Assembly (NCBI GenBank): GCA_018819515.1
Contig: JAHJPX010000012.1
Location: forward strand, 1 to 64,000
From: Gammaproteobacteria bacterium
Lineage (GTDB): Bacteria; Pseudomonadota; Gammaproteobacteria; Burkholderiales; Rhodocyclaceae
Reading direction: 5' to 3'
DNA: 64,000 bases
Shown here one piece after another: positions 17,835 to 27,736 of this stretch. How positions within the stretch are numbered: position 1 is the first letter of the stretch; the number at the start of each line of letters is the position of its first letter. Made by a program: the position numbers and the translations under genes. Under the pieces are notes generated by a model. The model was not told where the DNA came from. It saw only the letters and a list, made by a program, of their open reading frames with translations, and did no database searches.

Positions 17835-18601
17835 CAGCGCGTTCCTTCCCTGGTTTCCGTGGTGTCGATCCGGACCGCGATCTGATCGAAGACGGTGCCC
17901 TTGCGGTCCACATGCCGGATCTTGATCGGCAACCGCGCATCGTCGAGACCGAGCCAGATTTCCGTCGCCTCCTTGCTGTCCGGTTCGCGATGGCGCAGAT
18001 GCAGCGTCATCCGCTCGCCGCGCGGCGTCTTGATATTTTCCTTGCCCAGCACCTCGAAGTCGTAGCGCTCGACGCGCTTGCTCGTCATGACGGGAATCGA
18101 CACCACGTCGCCATCGATGTCGACCAGTGCCAGCTGGGTGAACAAGGACAGCATGTCCTGCGTGCCGGGTTCGAGCTTGAAACTGCGGCCGTTGGACATC
18201 CGCACCTCGCCGGCCCGCCAATCGAGGTCGGCCGACTCGTTTCGGCCGCTGCTGCGCTCGATACGAAAACGGTGCGGACGCAGACCGCCCGCCACGATGT
18301 CGCCCTCGGATGCGTTGACCACCGTCGCGCGCTTGAACAACCGGACGAAACCAGTGGTTTCCGCAGTGTTGCGCAAGGAAAAATGCGTTGCGCCAAGTCG
18401 CGACTCCTGCACTGTCGTGCCGACGACAAAACCGTTGTCGCCCCAGGTAACTCGATACTCGATTCGCACATAGGGCGGCAACGTCACCCGAGCTGCCGGT
18501 TGCGCCGCCTCGCGAGCCGCCACGGGCGACGCGAACCATGCCGCCGATTGCACGGCAGCAAGCATCGCCCACGCGAATACGCGGGGAAGTGCCAACCTCA
18601 T
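17834..18601 (-). CDS. DUF3108 family exported protein
   Basis: The 255-residue protein has an N-terminal signal peptide (RVFAWAMLAAVQSAAWFASPVAA) and a DUF3108 beta-rich domain (IEYRVTWGDNGFVVGTTVQE, then GERMTLHLRHREP, LGLDDARLPIKIRHVDRKGT). Function is unknown; the family is periplasmic or outer-membrane associated and often sits beside purN in betaproteobacteria. The start overlaps the purN stop by 4 bases and its stop overlaps the rsmB start. Confidence 0.88.
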   Translation of the reverse strand: MRLALPRVFAWAMLAAVQSAAWFASPVAAREAAQPAARVTLPPYVRIEYRVTWGDNGFVVGTTVQESRLGATHFSLRNTAETTGFVRLFKRATVVNASEGDIVAGGLRPHRFRIERSSGRNESADLDWRAGEVRMSNGRSFKLEPGTQDMLSLFTQLALVDIDGDVVSIPVMTSKRVERYDFEVLGKENIKTPRGERMTLHLRHREPDSKEATEIWLGLDDARLPIKIRHVDRKGTVFDQIAVRIDTTETREGTR

Positions 18602-19233
18602 TCCGTCGGGACCCGCAGCACGCCGGCCGCGGCTTTTTCGCCATCGAGCCGAACCCGGCCATCGGTCAGGCGCAGACGTCCCTCGAGGAACCAGCACACG
18701 GCTTGCGGATAGATGACGTGTTCCTGTTCCAGCACACGCGCGGCGAGCGTCTCGGGCGTGTCGCCGGCCAGCACCGGCACCGCGGCCTGGACGACGATCG
18801 GCCCGGCATCGAGCGAAGGCGTGACGAAATGCACCGTCGCGCCGTGCACGCGGACACCGGCGGCGAGCGCCGCTTCGTGCGTCTTCAGGCCGGGGAAGCT
18901 TGGCAGCAACGAAGGATGGATGTTGAGCATGCGCCCCTCGTAGCGGCGCACGAAATCGTCGCCAAGCACGCGCATGAAGCCGGCGAGGATGACGAGGTCG
19001 GGTTCGTAGCGGTCGATTTCCGCAGCCAGCGCGGCATCGAAGGCGGCGCGATCGGCGTGCTGTTTGTGGTCGACGACCGTCGTCGGCACGCCTCGCCCGG
19101 CGGCGAACGCCAGACCGGCCGCATGCGGGCGGTTGCTGATGACGGCGGCGCAACGACCCGGCAGATCGACGGCGAGGATCGCCTCCATGTTGCTGCCGCG
19201 GCCGGAAATCAGGACGACGTAACGCTTCGTCAT
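18598..19233 (-). CDS. purN: Phosphoribosylglycinamide formyltransferase
   Basis: This 211-residue enzyme transfers a formyl group from 10-formyl-tetrahydrofolate to GAR in purine synthesis. Visible motifs are LISGRGSNMEAIL, the catalytic NIHPSLLPSFPGLKTH (Asn, His) and GATVHFVTPSLDAGPIV with its Asp. The start at 19233 overlaps the dedA stop by 4 bases. The next purine enzyme gene, purM, lies at 24165-25196, outside this operon. Confidence 0.97.
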   Translation of the reverse strand: MTKRYVVLISGRGSNMEAILAVDLPGRCAAVISNRPHAAGLAFAAGRGVPTTVVDHKQHADRAAFDAALAAEIDRYEPDLVILAGFMRVLGDDFVRRYEGRMLNIHPSLLPSFPGLKTHEAALAAGVRVHGATVHFVTPSLDAGPIVVQAAVPVLAGDTPETLAARVLEQEHVIYPQAVCWFLEGRLRLTDGRVRLDGEKAAAGVLRVPTE

Positions 19234-19889
19234 GGTTGCGCGGCGCGGCACGCCAGCCGCGCCCGCAGCCAGCCGACGGCAATGGGCACCACCGAAATGA
19301 CGATGATGCCGATGATGATGAACGACAGATTGTTCTTCACCACCGGCAGGTTGCCGAACCAGTAGCCGGCGAGGCTGAGCGACACCACCCAGATCACGCC
19401 GCCCAACAGGTCGAACAGGAAGTAGCGGAGGTAGGTCATGCGCGCCACGCCGGCGACGAAGGGCGCGAAGGTGCGCACGAAGGGGATGAAGCGCGCGACG
19501 GTCATGGTCATCGGCCCGTACTTCTCGTAGAAGGCGTGCGCCTTGTCGTAGGCGTCGCGGTTGAAGAAGCGCGGCGCGCCCTGCCCCCAATGCAGCACCT
19601 TGAAACCGAACCAGCGGCCGATCCAGTAGTTGGTGTTGTCGCCCAGCACCGCCGCCGAGAGCAGCACCGCGATGAGTACGCCGATGTCCATGCCACCCGT
19701 CGCGGCCAGTGCCCCGGCGACGAACAGCAGCGAATCGCCCGGCAGGAAGGGCGTCACCACCAGCCCCGTCTCGCAGAAGATGATGGCGAACAGGATGGCG
19801 TAGATCCAGATACCGTAGTCCGCGACAAGAATGGCCAGGTGCTTGTCCAGATGCAGGACGATATCAATGAACTGGGCGAGGATTTCCAT
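19230..19889 (-). CDS. DedA family membrane protein
   Basis: The 219-residue inner-membrane protein carries the DedA/SNARE-associated hallmarks: FCETGLVVTPFLPGDSLLFVAGALAA, GDNTNYWIGRWFG, RFIPFVRTFAPFVAGVARM and a C-terminal hydrophobic segment. DedA proteins are linked to undecaprenyl-phosphate or phospholipid flipping and envelope homeostasis. The ATG at 19889 is chosen because the upstream extension is repeat sequence. It is the first gene of the coupled minus-strand operon. Confidence 0.93.
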   Translation of the reverse strand: MEILAQFIDIVLHLDKHLAILVADYGIWIYAILFAIIFCETGLVVTPFLPGDSLLFVAGALAATGGMDIGVLIAVLLSAAVLGDNTNYWIGRWFGFKVLHWGQGAPRFFNRDAYDKAHAFYEKYGPMTMTVARFIPFVRTFAPFVAGVARMTYLRYFLFDLLGGVIWVVSLSLAGYWFGNLPVVKNNLSFIIIGIIVISVVPIAVGWLRARLACRAAQP

Positions 19890-19928
19890 AGGCCGCGTAG
19901 TGTACCCGAGCGACGCCCGAAGCCGCGT

Positions 19929-20047
19929 CGCGCCGCCCCGGGGCGGCGCAACTTTTCGAAACCGCCCGTTTGGCGCGCCCCGTGACATTCGAGCGAAGCG
20001 GGCTTGCGGGCTTCCTGCCCGCGAGGGAGGGTCCGAGGAAGGGCGGG
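19929..20047. repeat. 137-bp dispersed repeat, copy B (shorter)
   Basis: It occupies the divergent gap between dedA and mutL. It shares GCGCCCCGTGAC, the GAGCG-AAGCGGGCTTGC block and the closing CCCGCGAGGGAGGG pattern with copies A and C, but is more diverged and lacks the exact ends. Confidence 0.65.
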
Positions 20048-20061
20048 CCTATAATCTTCCG

Positions 20062-21861
20062 ATGAGGATCAAACCGCTTCCCGATCTGCTCGTCAGCCAG
20101 ATCGCCGCCGGCGAAGTCGTGGAGCGGCCCGCCTCGGTGCTCAAGGAACTGATCGAGAACAGCCTCGACGCCGGCGCGACGAAAATCGACGTGCAGCTCG
20201 AAGAAGGCGGCGTCAGGCTGATCCGCGTCGCCGACGACGGCAGCGGCATCGAGCCCGACGACCTGCCGCTGGCGCTGGCCCGCCATGCCACCAGCAAGAT
20301 CGCCACGCTCGACGACCTCGAACGGGTCGCCAGCTACGGCTTTCGCGGCGAGGCGCTGGCCTCGGTCGCGTCGGTCGCGCGCGTCACGCTCACCAGCCGC
20401 ACCGTCGCCCACCCGCATGCGTGGAAAGTCAGCCATGGCGGCACGCCGCTTCCCCCACGCGAACCAGCCGCCCTCGAACGCGGCACTGTGGTCGAGGTCG
20501 CCGACCTCTACTTCAACACCCCGGCGCGGCGCAAGTTCCTGAAGTCGGAGCACACCGAATACGCGCATTGCGACGAGGTGCTGCGGCGCATGGCGCTGGC
20601 CCGGCCCGATGTCGCCTTCACCCTGATGCACAATCGGGCCGTCCGGCGGCGTATCGCCACGGCTGACCAGCCCGAAGGGCGCAGGACGCCACGAAGTGGC
20701 GGTCCCGAGCAAAGCGAGGGATGGGGCTCCGCCCCACACTTTTCTCGACGAGTGCGCGACCTGCTCGGCGAAGATTTCCCGCGGCACGCGCGCGACGTCG
20801 ACGTCGCGGCCGGGCCGCTAAGTCTCACCGGCCTTGCCGCCCTGCCCGCCTATTCGAGGTCCTCGCGGGATGAGCAGTTCTTCTACGTCAATGGCCGCTT
20901 CGTGCGCGACAAGCTGCTCGCCCACGCCGCGCGCGAAGCCTACGCCGACGTGCTGCACGGCGCCCGCCACCCGGCCTATGTGCTGTTCCTCACGCTCGAC
21001 CCTGCCGCCGTCGACGTCAACGTACATCCGGCGAAAACGGAGGTGCGCTTCCGCGACTCGCGCGGCGTGCACCAGTTCGTCTTTCACGCACTGACACGCG
21101 CGTTGGCGCAGCCCATCGTGCATGCCGCCGCGCCCGCAACCGCACCGACGACGCCCGCCTTCTCGTTTCCGCGCCAGCAGTCCTTCGCCGTGGAAGAGCC
21201 GCGCACATCGACGGCCGCCTATCTCGACTTCGCCAAACAGGCGTACAGCGAACCGGCCGCGCCGGACGCTCAAACCGCGCAGCCGCTCGGCTACGCCATC
21301 GCCCAACTGCACGGCCTCTACATCCTGGCCCAGAACGAAGCCGGGCTGGTGCTGGTTGACCAGCACGCCGCGCACGAACGCATTCTCTACGAGCGCCTTA
21401 AGAACCAGGTCGAAGCCGGCCCGCCGCCGACGCAGGCGCTGCTGGTGCCTGCGGTGATCGAGGTCAGCGAGAAGGAGATGGCGACCGCCGAGGAACAGGC
21501 GGACGCGCTGGCGCAACTCGGCTTCGAGGTCTCGCACGGCGGTCCGCGACAACTGACTTTGCGCGCCGTGCCGGCGCTCCTGGCCGGTGGCGACGTCGCC
21601 GCGCTGCTGCGCGCCCTGCTCGCCGAACTGGCCGAACACCCCGCCAGCCGCGTCGTCGAAGCGCTGCGCAACGAACTGCTCGCGACCATGGCCTGCCACG
21701 GCGCCGTGCGCGGACGCCGCCAACTCTCCATTCAAGAGATGAACGCGCTGCTGCGGGAGATGGAAGCCACCGACCGCGCCGACCAGTGCAACCATGGCCG
21801 GCCGACCTGGCGGCAGGTCAGCCTCGCCGAAATAGACGCGCTGTTCATGCGAGGGAAATGA
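20062..21861 (+). CDS. mutL: DNA mismatch repair protein MutL, with two in-frame repeat-derived segments
   Basis: The 599-residue protein coordinates mismatch repair. The GHKL ATPase motifs are intact ([31 protein letters not shown]). The C-terminal domain has the endonuclease motif [12 protein letters not shown] with [12 protein letters not shown] and CNHGRPTW zinc-site elements, typical of species without MutH. Residues 122-129 (KVSHGGTP) come from a 25-bp element. Residues about 198-230 come from a 99-bp long-form element (20655-20753) inserted before [11 protein letters not shown] without breaking the frame. The conserved sequence resumes on both sides, so the protein is probably functional with a surface loop. 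Its stop overlaps the miaA start. Confidence 0.97.
   Translation: MRIKPLPDLLVSQIAAGEVVERPASVLKELIENSLDAGATKIDVQLEEGGVRLIRVADDGSGIEPDDLPLALARHATSKIATLDDLERVASYGFRGEALASVASVARVTLTSRTVAHPHAWKVSHGGTPLPPREPAALERGTVVEVADLYFNTPARRKFLKSEHTEYAHCDEVLRRMALARPDVAFTLMHNRAVRRRIATADQPEGRRTPRSGGPEQSEGWGSAPHFSRRVRDLLGEDFPRHARDVDVAAGPLSLTGLAALPAYSRSSRDEQFFYVNGRFVRDKLLAHAAREAYADVLHGARHPAYVLFLTLDPAAVDVNVHPAKTEVRFRDSRGVHQFVFHALTRALAQPIVHAAAPATAPTTPAFSFPRQQSFAVEEPRTSTAAYLDFAKQAYSEPAAPDAQTAQPLGYAIAQLHGLYILAQNEAGLVLVDQHAAHERILYERLKNQVEAGPPPTQALLVPAVIEVSEKEMATAEEQADALAQLGFEVSHGGPRQLTLRAVPALLAGGDVAALLRALLAELAEHPASRVVEALRNELLATMACHGAVRGRRQLSIQEMNALLREMEATDRADQCNHGRPTWRQVSLAEIDALFMRGK
20425..20447 (+). repeat. Dispersed 25-bp element, copy 3, inside mutL
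   Basis: Reads AAAGTCAGCCATGGCGGCACGCC in two parts, head AAAGTCAGCC and stem ATGGCGGCACGCC, encoding KVSHGGTP. It is in frame with mutL. Confidence 0.75.
20655..20753. repeat. Long-form element (about 90-99 bp) inserted in frame within mutL
   Basis: It begins CGCCACGGCTGAC, as the reverse-oriented short element does, then has about 75 bp absent from short copies, ending CCCCACAC before TTTT. It is nearly identical to 61364-61453, with only about six differences over 90 bp. It is translated as part of MutL. Confidence 0.85.
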
Positions 21862-22796
21862 CCCAGCCGCCCGCCATCCTGCTGATGGGCCCGACGGCCA
21901 GCGGCAAGACCTCACTGGCTTTCGAGATCGCCGACCGCTTCCCGGTCAACATCGTCAGCGTCGATTCCGCGCAGGTGTTCCGCGACATGAACATCGGCAC
22001 CGCCAAGCCCGATGCCGCGACGCTGGCGCGCTACCCGCACCGGCTCATCGACCTGATCTCGCCCGAGGAAAGTTATTCGGCGGCGCGCTTCCGCAGCGAT
22101 GCACTGGCCGCGATGGCAGAGATCACCGCCACCGGCCGCGTGCCGCTGCTGGTCGGCGGCACCATGCTCTACTTCAAGGCGCTGCGCGAAGGTCTGGCCG
22201 ACCTGCCCGACGCGAACCCGGAACTGCGCGCCAAGATCGACGCCGAAGCCGAACTGCTCGGCTGGCCGGCGCTGCATCAGGAACTCGCTCAGGTCGATCC
22301 CGAGACCGCCGCCCGCCTCGCCCCCACCGACGCCCAGCGCATCCAGCGCGCGCTGGAAGTCGTGCGCCTCACGGGCAAGCCTCTAGCCTCATACTTCGCC
22401 GCCCATCAGAGCGAGCCGCTGCCGTACCGACTGCTGCCGCTGGCGCTGCAACCTTCCGACCGCGCCGTGCTGCACGAGCGCATCGCGCAGCGCTTCGAGG
22501 AAATGCTCGACGCCGGACTGGTCAGGGAAGTGGAGGCGCTGCGCGCCAAGTACCAACTCAACGCCGACCTGCCCTCGATGCGCTGCGTCGGCTACCGCCA
22601 GACCTGGGAAGTCCTCGAAGGCCTGCTGCCCCGCGACGAACTCCGCGACCGCGGCATCTTCGCCACCCGCCAATTCGCCAAACGCCAGATCACCTGGCTG
22701 CGCTCCATGAGCGACCTCGTCACACTCGACCCGCTGGATTCAGGCGCAACCGCGCAGGCGCTGAAAGCCGTCGAAGACTTCCTCCAGCCCGACTGA
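21858..22796 (+). CDS. miaA: tRNA dimethylallyltransferase
   Basis: The 312-residue enzyme isopentenylates A37 of tRNAs reading U-starting codons. The P-loop [27 protein letters not shown], the [14 protein letters not shown] region and [12 protein letters not shown] are clear. The ATG at 21858 overlaps the mutL stop (ATGA), the usual mutL-miaA coupling. Length is standard. Confidence 0.97.
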   Translation: MTQPPAILLMGPTASGKTSLAFEIADRFPVNIVSVDSAQVFRDMNIGTAKPDAATLARYPHRLIDLISPEESYSAARFRSDALAAMAEITATGRVPLLVGGTMLYFKALREGLADLPDANPELRAKIDAEAELLGWPALHQELAQVDPETAARLAPTDAQRIQRALEVVRLTGKPLASYFAAHQSEPLPYRLLPLALQPSDRAVLHERIAQRFEEMLDAGLVREVEALRAKYQLNADLPSMRCVGYRQTWEVLEGLLPRDELRDRGIFATRQFAKRQITWLRSMSDLVTLDPLDSGATAQALKAVEDFLQPD

Positions 22797-22800
22797 TCGG

Positions 22801-22823
22801 CGTGCCGCCGCGGCTGACTTTTT
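22801..22823 (-). repeat. Dispersed 25-bp element, copy 5
   Basis: CGTGCCGCCG then CGGCTGACTTTTT, reverse orientation, starting 5 bp after the miaA stop. The stem is imperfect. Confidence 0.75.
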
Positions 22824-22885
22824 CGGAGTATGCCATCGCGCTACATTTCGTGAGAATATCCCGCTAGGTGACGAGGAGGATTCAC

Positions 22886-23299
22886 GTGGCTAAAGATTGG
22901 AAGGAATTTTCGGACAACGAGATTCTCAATTACAACGATGCTCAAACCGCCGAGATGTCACGGTACGACCGAATCATGCGGATGAAAACTGTTGATGCCT
23001 TGATGCAGGTACGTGCGGGCTTATTTGATGTAAAGAAGTCACTTCACATCGTAAGTGACAAGCTTGAAGCGCGGCTAAGGGAAGCAGAGAAAGTTCAACG
23101 CGCGACAGCGGAAACTCAGACCAAGGTTCAGCGCGTTACAGTTGCGCTGACTGTCGTTATTGCACTTTCAACCGTGATCTACACATGGATCACTTGGCAA
23201 TCAGTTCAAGTGCAGCGTGAAGCAAACCAAATCCAACGCGGATCACCAAGCCGTTCCTTATCGCCGTCATCTCCCACTATCCCGGCGTCCGGGAAGTAG
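22886..23299 (+). CDS. Hypothetical coiled-coil membrane protein
   Basis: I do not recognise this 137-residue protein. It has a soluble N-terminus, a charged helical stretch (SDKLEARLREAEKVQRATAETQTKVQRV, about residues 65-92) and one membrane helix (ALTVVIALSTVIYTWITW). The last about 20 residues are Ser/Pro-rich and may be a frame-shifted tail. The GTG at 22886 is preferred over the in-frame GTG at 22868 because GAGGAGGA lies 5 bases upstream. Base composition is lower in GC than the flanking genes, suggesting recent acquisition. Confidence 0.6.
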   Translation: MAKDWKEFSDNEILNYNDAQTAEMSRYDRIMRMKTVDALMQVRAGLFDVKKSLHIVSDKLEARLREAEKVQRATAETQTKVQRVTVALTVVIALSTVIYTWITWQSVQVQREANQIQRGSPSRSLSPSSPTIPASGK

Positions 23300-23324
23300 C
23301 CCGGGCCGCACCCCCCATGCCCTG

Positions 23325-23582
23325 ATGCGCCAAGCCCAGTCAAACCTCAAGCGCTCCCTCAACCCCATGCCCGCCTTCGTGCGCGAAGCGCTTGAAGCGA
23401 AGGGGCTGATGGCGACCTATGAAGCGCGGCCGCCGTACCAGCGCAACGACTACCTCGGCTGGATCGCGCGGGCGAAGCTGCCGGCGACACAGCAGAAGCG
23501 GCTGGCGCAGATGCTTGACGAGCTGGCGCGGGGCGATGTGTATATGAAGATGGCGTGGTCTGGACCGCGCAAGTCGAAATGA
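23325..23582 (+). CDS. YdeI/OmpD-associated (OmdA) family protein
   Basis: The 85-residue protein matches the YdeI/OmdA C-terminal domain: PAFVREALEAKGLMATYEARPPYQRND, then YLGWIARAKLPATQQKRLAQMLDEL, and GDVYMKM. The molecular role of the family is not established; some members are tied to envelope stress or bacteriocin protection. The ATG at 23325 or 23367 could be the start. Part of the gene is duplicated in decayed form at 24009-24112. Confidence 0.72.
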   Translation: MRQAQSNLKRSLNPMPAFVREALEAKGLMATYEARPPYQRNDYLGWIARAKLPATQQKRLAQMLDELARGDVYMKMAWSGPRKSK

Positions 23583-23965
23583 GATTTGTGCTCATCGTCG
23601 TGGTCGCCGCAGTCGTCAGCGCCGCCATGCTCCTGCTCGGCATCGAGTACCAGTGGCCACGCGCCTTATTCCACTGCGAAGGCTTCGGCTGTTCGGCGAT
23701 GGGCGTCGTCTACTTGATCTATGCGGCAGCCATCGTCGTCGCTTTCGCCATCGGTGGCGCGGTGTTCGGCCCGAGACCGAAAGCATCTTCTGGACTACTG
23801 ACAGGCGGCGTCGCTACCCTAGCCATGTGCGCCGTCTTTGGCATCCTGTTCGTGCAGAACCAAATGCAAATCGCAGATGACTGGCGGGATTACGCAGACG
23901 TCTGCGCCAAGCACCCGAGCCTGTGTCCGGAAAAGCTGACACCCAGCCCATCGGCACTTCCGTAG
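23579..23965 (+). CDS. Hypothetical small membrane protein
   Basis: This 128-residue protein has three predicted membrane segments (FVLIVVVAAVVSAAMLLLGI; MGVVYLIYAAAIVVAFAIGGAV; LATLAMCAVFGILFV listed by their cores) and a short Cys-containing tail. Its ATG overlaps the stop of the YdeI-like gene (ATGA), so the two are coupled. I do not recognise a family. Confidence 0.6.
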   Translation: MRFVLIVVVAAVVSAAMLLLGIEYQWPRALFHCEGFGCSAMGVVYLIYAAAIVVAFAIGGAVFGPRPKASSGLLTGGVATLAMCAVFGILFVQNQMQIADDWRDYADVCAKHPSLCPEKLTPSPSALP

Positions 23966-24008
23966 AGCCACGGAATAGTCAGAAACGCACCACGATTTCC
24001 AGATGCAG

Positions 24009-24112
24009 CAAGCTGAATCAAGCCTGGAATGCCCCCTCAACCCACGTCCGTCTTCGCGCGCGAAACACTCGAAGCACATGGTCTGATGGCGACCTGTGAG
24101 GCGCGGCAAGGC
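24009..24112 (+). pseudogene. Decayed partial copy of the YdeI/OmdA-like gene
   Basis: The stretch CCCTCAACCC ... GCGCGCGAA ... GGTCTGATGGCGACCTGTGA aligns with the start of the gene at 23325; the translated fragment FARETLEAHGLMATCEAR parallels FVREALEAKGLMATYEAR. The rest of the domain is missing, and a copy of the 25-bp element follows directly. Confidence 0.7.
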
Positions 24113-24120
24113 TTGGGAGC

Positions 24121-24144
24121 CTTGCCACCACGGCTGACTCTTGC
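24121..24144 (-). repeat. Dispersed 25-bp element, copy 6 (diverged)
   Basis: CTTGCCACCACGG then CTGACTCTTGC, reverse orientation. It lies at the breakpoint of the truncated YdeI copy, between it and the purM 3' end. Confidence 0.65.
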
Positions 24145-24164
24145 AGCCAGCCGGAGCAGCAGTC

Positions 24165-25196
<1,032 letters not shown>

Positions 25197-25295
25197 GTTG
25201 AGTTCCTTGGGCGGCACGGATAAAGTTGCGCCCTTACTAAGACCAATTGGCCGCAATCACCGTAAATAACGGAAAACGGCGCGATTTTACCGCAA

Positions 25296-26363
25296 ATGCC
25301 CATCGACCATCGCCTGCAAACCGCCCTCTGGATCGGCCTCGTCGTCGCGATGCTGTGGCTGGTCGCCCTGCTCGGGCCGATTCTGACACCCTTCCTGCTG
25401 GCGGGCATCCTCGCCTATATCTGCAATCCGCTGGTCGACCGGCTGCAAGGCCTGCGGCTGCCGCGAACGCTGGCCGTGCTGACGGTGCTGTTGCTGCTGC
25501 TGGCGGTACTGGTCGGGCTTGTCGGCGTCCTGATCCCGCTGCTGACCCGCGAGGCCGGCGTCGTCGCCGCGCGCCTGCCGGACGCGCTGACGAAGGCCAA
25601 TGAGCAGATCGGGCCGTGGCTGCAGACGACTTTCGGCCTCGACCTGAAATTCGACCCGGCGTCGCTGCGCAGCCTCGCCGTCGAAAACATGGACAGCCTG
25701 CAGGGCGTCGCACAGAAGCTCTTCCAGTCGCTCAGGATCGGCGGCGTGGCCGCGGTCGGCCTGCTGGTCAACCTGACGCTGACGCCGGTGGTGATGTTCT
25801 ACCTGCTGCTCGACTGGCATCCGCTGCTGGCACGGGTCGACAATGCCATCCCGCGCGCCTGGCATGCCAAGACCGTCTCGATGGCGCGCGAAGTCGATGC
25901 AGTGCTGTCGCAGTTCCTGCGCGGCCAGATACTTGTGATGCTGACGCTGGCGCTCTACTACAGCCTCGCGCTGTGGATCGTCGGGCTGCCCTCCGCCATC
26001 GCCATCGGCCTGTTCACCGGCCTGCTGGTCTTCGTGCCCTACATCGGCTTCGCCACTGGCTTCATCCTCGCGCTGCTGGTCGCGGCGCTGCAGTTCGACG
26101 GGCTCGGACCGATCATCGCCGTGCTCGCCGTGTACGGCCTTGGCCAGTTGCTGGAGAGCTTCCTGCTCACGCCCTACCTGGTCGGCGAACGCATCGGCCT
26201 GCATCCGCTGGCGGTGATCTTCGCGCTGATGGCCTTCGGCCAGTTGTTCGGTTTCTTCGGCGTGCTGCTGGCCCTGCCGGCATCGGCGGCGCTGGTTGTG
26301 GCCTTGCGCGAATTGCGCACGCTCTATCTCGCCAGCCGCGCCTATCGCGGACCCGACGCATGA
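25296..26363 (+). CDS. AI-2E/PerM family membrane protein
   Basis: The 355-residue protein has about eight hydrophobic segments and the family's FVPYIGFATGFILALLVA, LTPYLVGERIGLHPLAVIFALMAFGQLFGFFGVLLALPA blocks (cores quoted: VPYIGF, GERIGLHP, ALMAFGQLFGFFG). The family may exchange small molecules or Na+/H+ and the substrate cannot be assigned. Its stop overlaps the hda start by 4 bases; this pairing is common in betaproteobacteria. Confidence 0.9.
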   Translation: MPIDHRLQTALWIGLVVAMLWLVALLGPILTPFLLAGILAYICNPLVDRLQGLRLPRTLAVLTVLLLLLAVLVGLVGVLIPLLTREAGVVAARLPDALTKANEQIGPWLQTTFGLDLKFDPASLRSLAVENMDSLQGVAQKLFQSLRIGGVAAVGLLVNLTLTPVVMFYLLLDWHPLLARVDNAIPRAWHAKTVSMAREVDAVLSQFLRGQILVMLTLALYYSLALWIVGLPSAIAIGLFTGLLVFVPYIGFATGFILALLVAALQFDGLGPIIAVLAVYGLGQLLESFLLTPYLVGERIGLHPLAVIFALMAFGQLFGFFGVLLALPASAALVVALRELRTLYLASRAYRGPDA

Positions 26364-27052
26364 CGCAACTGCTGCTGGACATCAAGCCGGAACAACCGCC
26401 GACCCTCGACAACTTCGTCGCCGGAACCAACACGGAACTTCTGAGCCGGCTGCGCAGCCTCGCCGGCAGCCGCAGCTACGAGGCCGTCTACCTCTGGGGA
26501 CCGGAAGGCTGCGGCAAGTCGCACCTGCTGGCCGCGACGGTGGCCGCGGCAACCGGCCATCGTCCGGCGGCATTTTTCGCCGGCGCCGATGTCGGCGCGG
26601 ACATCGCGGCCCCGACACGCACCCTGCTGGCCATCGACGATGTGCAGCACCTCGGCGACGCCGCGCAGGTCGCGCTGTTCCGCATCTTCAACGCCGCCCG
26701 CCTCGCCGGTCTGACGCTGATCCTCGCGGGCGACGAGCCGCCAGCCCGGCTGGCGCTGCGCGAAGACCTGCGCACGCGCATCGGCCAAGCGATGATCTAC
26801 GAAATGAAGCCGCTCTCCGACGAGGAAAAGTCAGCCGCGCTGGCACGCCACGCGCTGATGCGCGGCATGAAGGTCGATGCCAGCCTGGTGCGCTACCTGC
26901 TCTCGCACGGCCGCCGCGACCTGCCCTCGCTGATGGCGGTGCTCGACAGCCTCGACCAGGCCACGCTGGAACACCAGCGACCGGCGACGCTGCCGCTGCT
27001 CAAGGAAATCCTGCAACTGCAACCGGAATCCGATGAATCTCGTCCTGTTTGA
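26360..27052 (+). CDS. hda: DnaA regulatory inactivator Hda
   Basis: This 230-residue AAA+ protein works with the sliding clamp to hydrolyse DnaA-ATP after initiation. Residues 3-8 (QLLLDI) match a clamp-binding motif; Walker A GPEGCGKSHLL and Walker B LLAIDDVQ follow, then arginine-finger region FRIFNAARLAG and the sensor region. It overlaps the permease gene upstream (ATGA) and the HAD gene downstream by 20 bases. Confidence 0.93.
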   Translation: MTQLLLDIKPEQPPTLDNFVAGTNTELLSRLRSLAGSRSYEAVYLWGPEGCGKSHLLAATVAAATGHRPAAFFAGADVGADIAAPTRTLLAIDDVQHLGDAAQVALFRIFNAARLAGLTLILAGDEPPARLALREDLRTRIGQAMIYEMKPLSDEEKSAALARHALMRGMKVDASLVRYLLSHGRRDLPSLMAVLDSLDQATLEHQRPATLPLLKEILQLQPESDESRPV

Positions 27053-27698
27053 CCTCGATAACACCCTGCTGGCCGGCGACTCGGACTTCGAGTGGGCCCA
27101 GTTCCTGATCTCGAAAAACGTGCTCGACCGCGAGGTGCACGAAGCGCGCAACATCGAGTTCTACGAGCACTACAAAGCCGGCACGCTCGATATCCACGCC
27201 TTCCTCGATTTCCAGTTGGCGCCGCTGTCGCGCCATCCGCGCGAGGAACTCGACGCCTGGCACGCGGAATTCATGGCCACGCACATTCGCCCCATCATCG
27301 GCGCGCCGGCCCGCACACTGGTGCAGCGCCATCTCGACGACGGCAGCCTGTGCGCCATCGTCACCGCCACCAACAGTTTCGTCACCGGCCCGATCGCACG
27401 CGAATTCGGCATTCCGCACCTGGTCGCCACCATCCCGGCGCAGGAAAACGGTCGTTTCACCGGCAAGCCGCGCGGCACCCCGGCCTTCAAGGACGGCAAG
27501 GTCGAGCGTGTCGACGCCTGGCTGGAAGAACTGGGCTACTGGTGGGGCAGCTTCGGCGAGACCTGGTTCTACAGCGATTCGCGCAACGACCTGCCGCTGC
27601 TGTCGCGGGCCAGCCATCCGGTCGCCGTCGATCCCGACGACGCGCTGCGCGACCACGCCCGCCAGCATGGCTGGCCGATCCTGAGCTTGCACGGCTGA
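27033..27698 (+). CDS. HAD-superfamily subfamily IB phosphatase-like hydrolase
   Basis: The 221-residue protein shows HAD motif I LFDLDNTLLAGDSD, motif II IVTATNSFVT and motif III SDSRNDLPLL. It resembles the SerB-like subfamily IB hydrolases that often sit between hda and pcnB in betaproteobacteria. Substrate is unknown. It overlaps hda by 20 bases. Confidence 0.88.
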   Translation: MNLVLFDLDNTLLAGDSDFEWAQFLISKNVLDREVHEARNIEFYEHYKAGTLDIHAFLDFQLAPLSRHPREELDAWHAEFMATHIRPIIGAPARTLVQRHLDDGSLCAIVTATNSFVTGPIAREFGIPHLVATIPAQENGRFTGKPRGTPAFKDGKVERVDAWLEELGYWWGSFGETWFYSDSRNDLPLLSRASHPVAVDPDDALRDHARQHGWPILSLHG

Positions 27699-27736
27699 TC
27701 GGTTATCATGGCCGACTTTCCCGGCACCCTGTCCCG

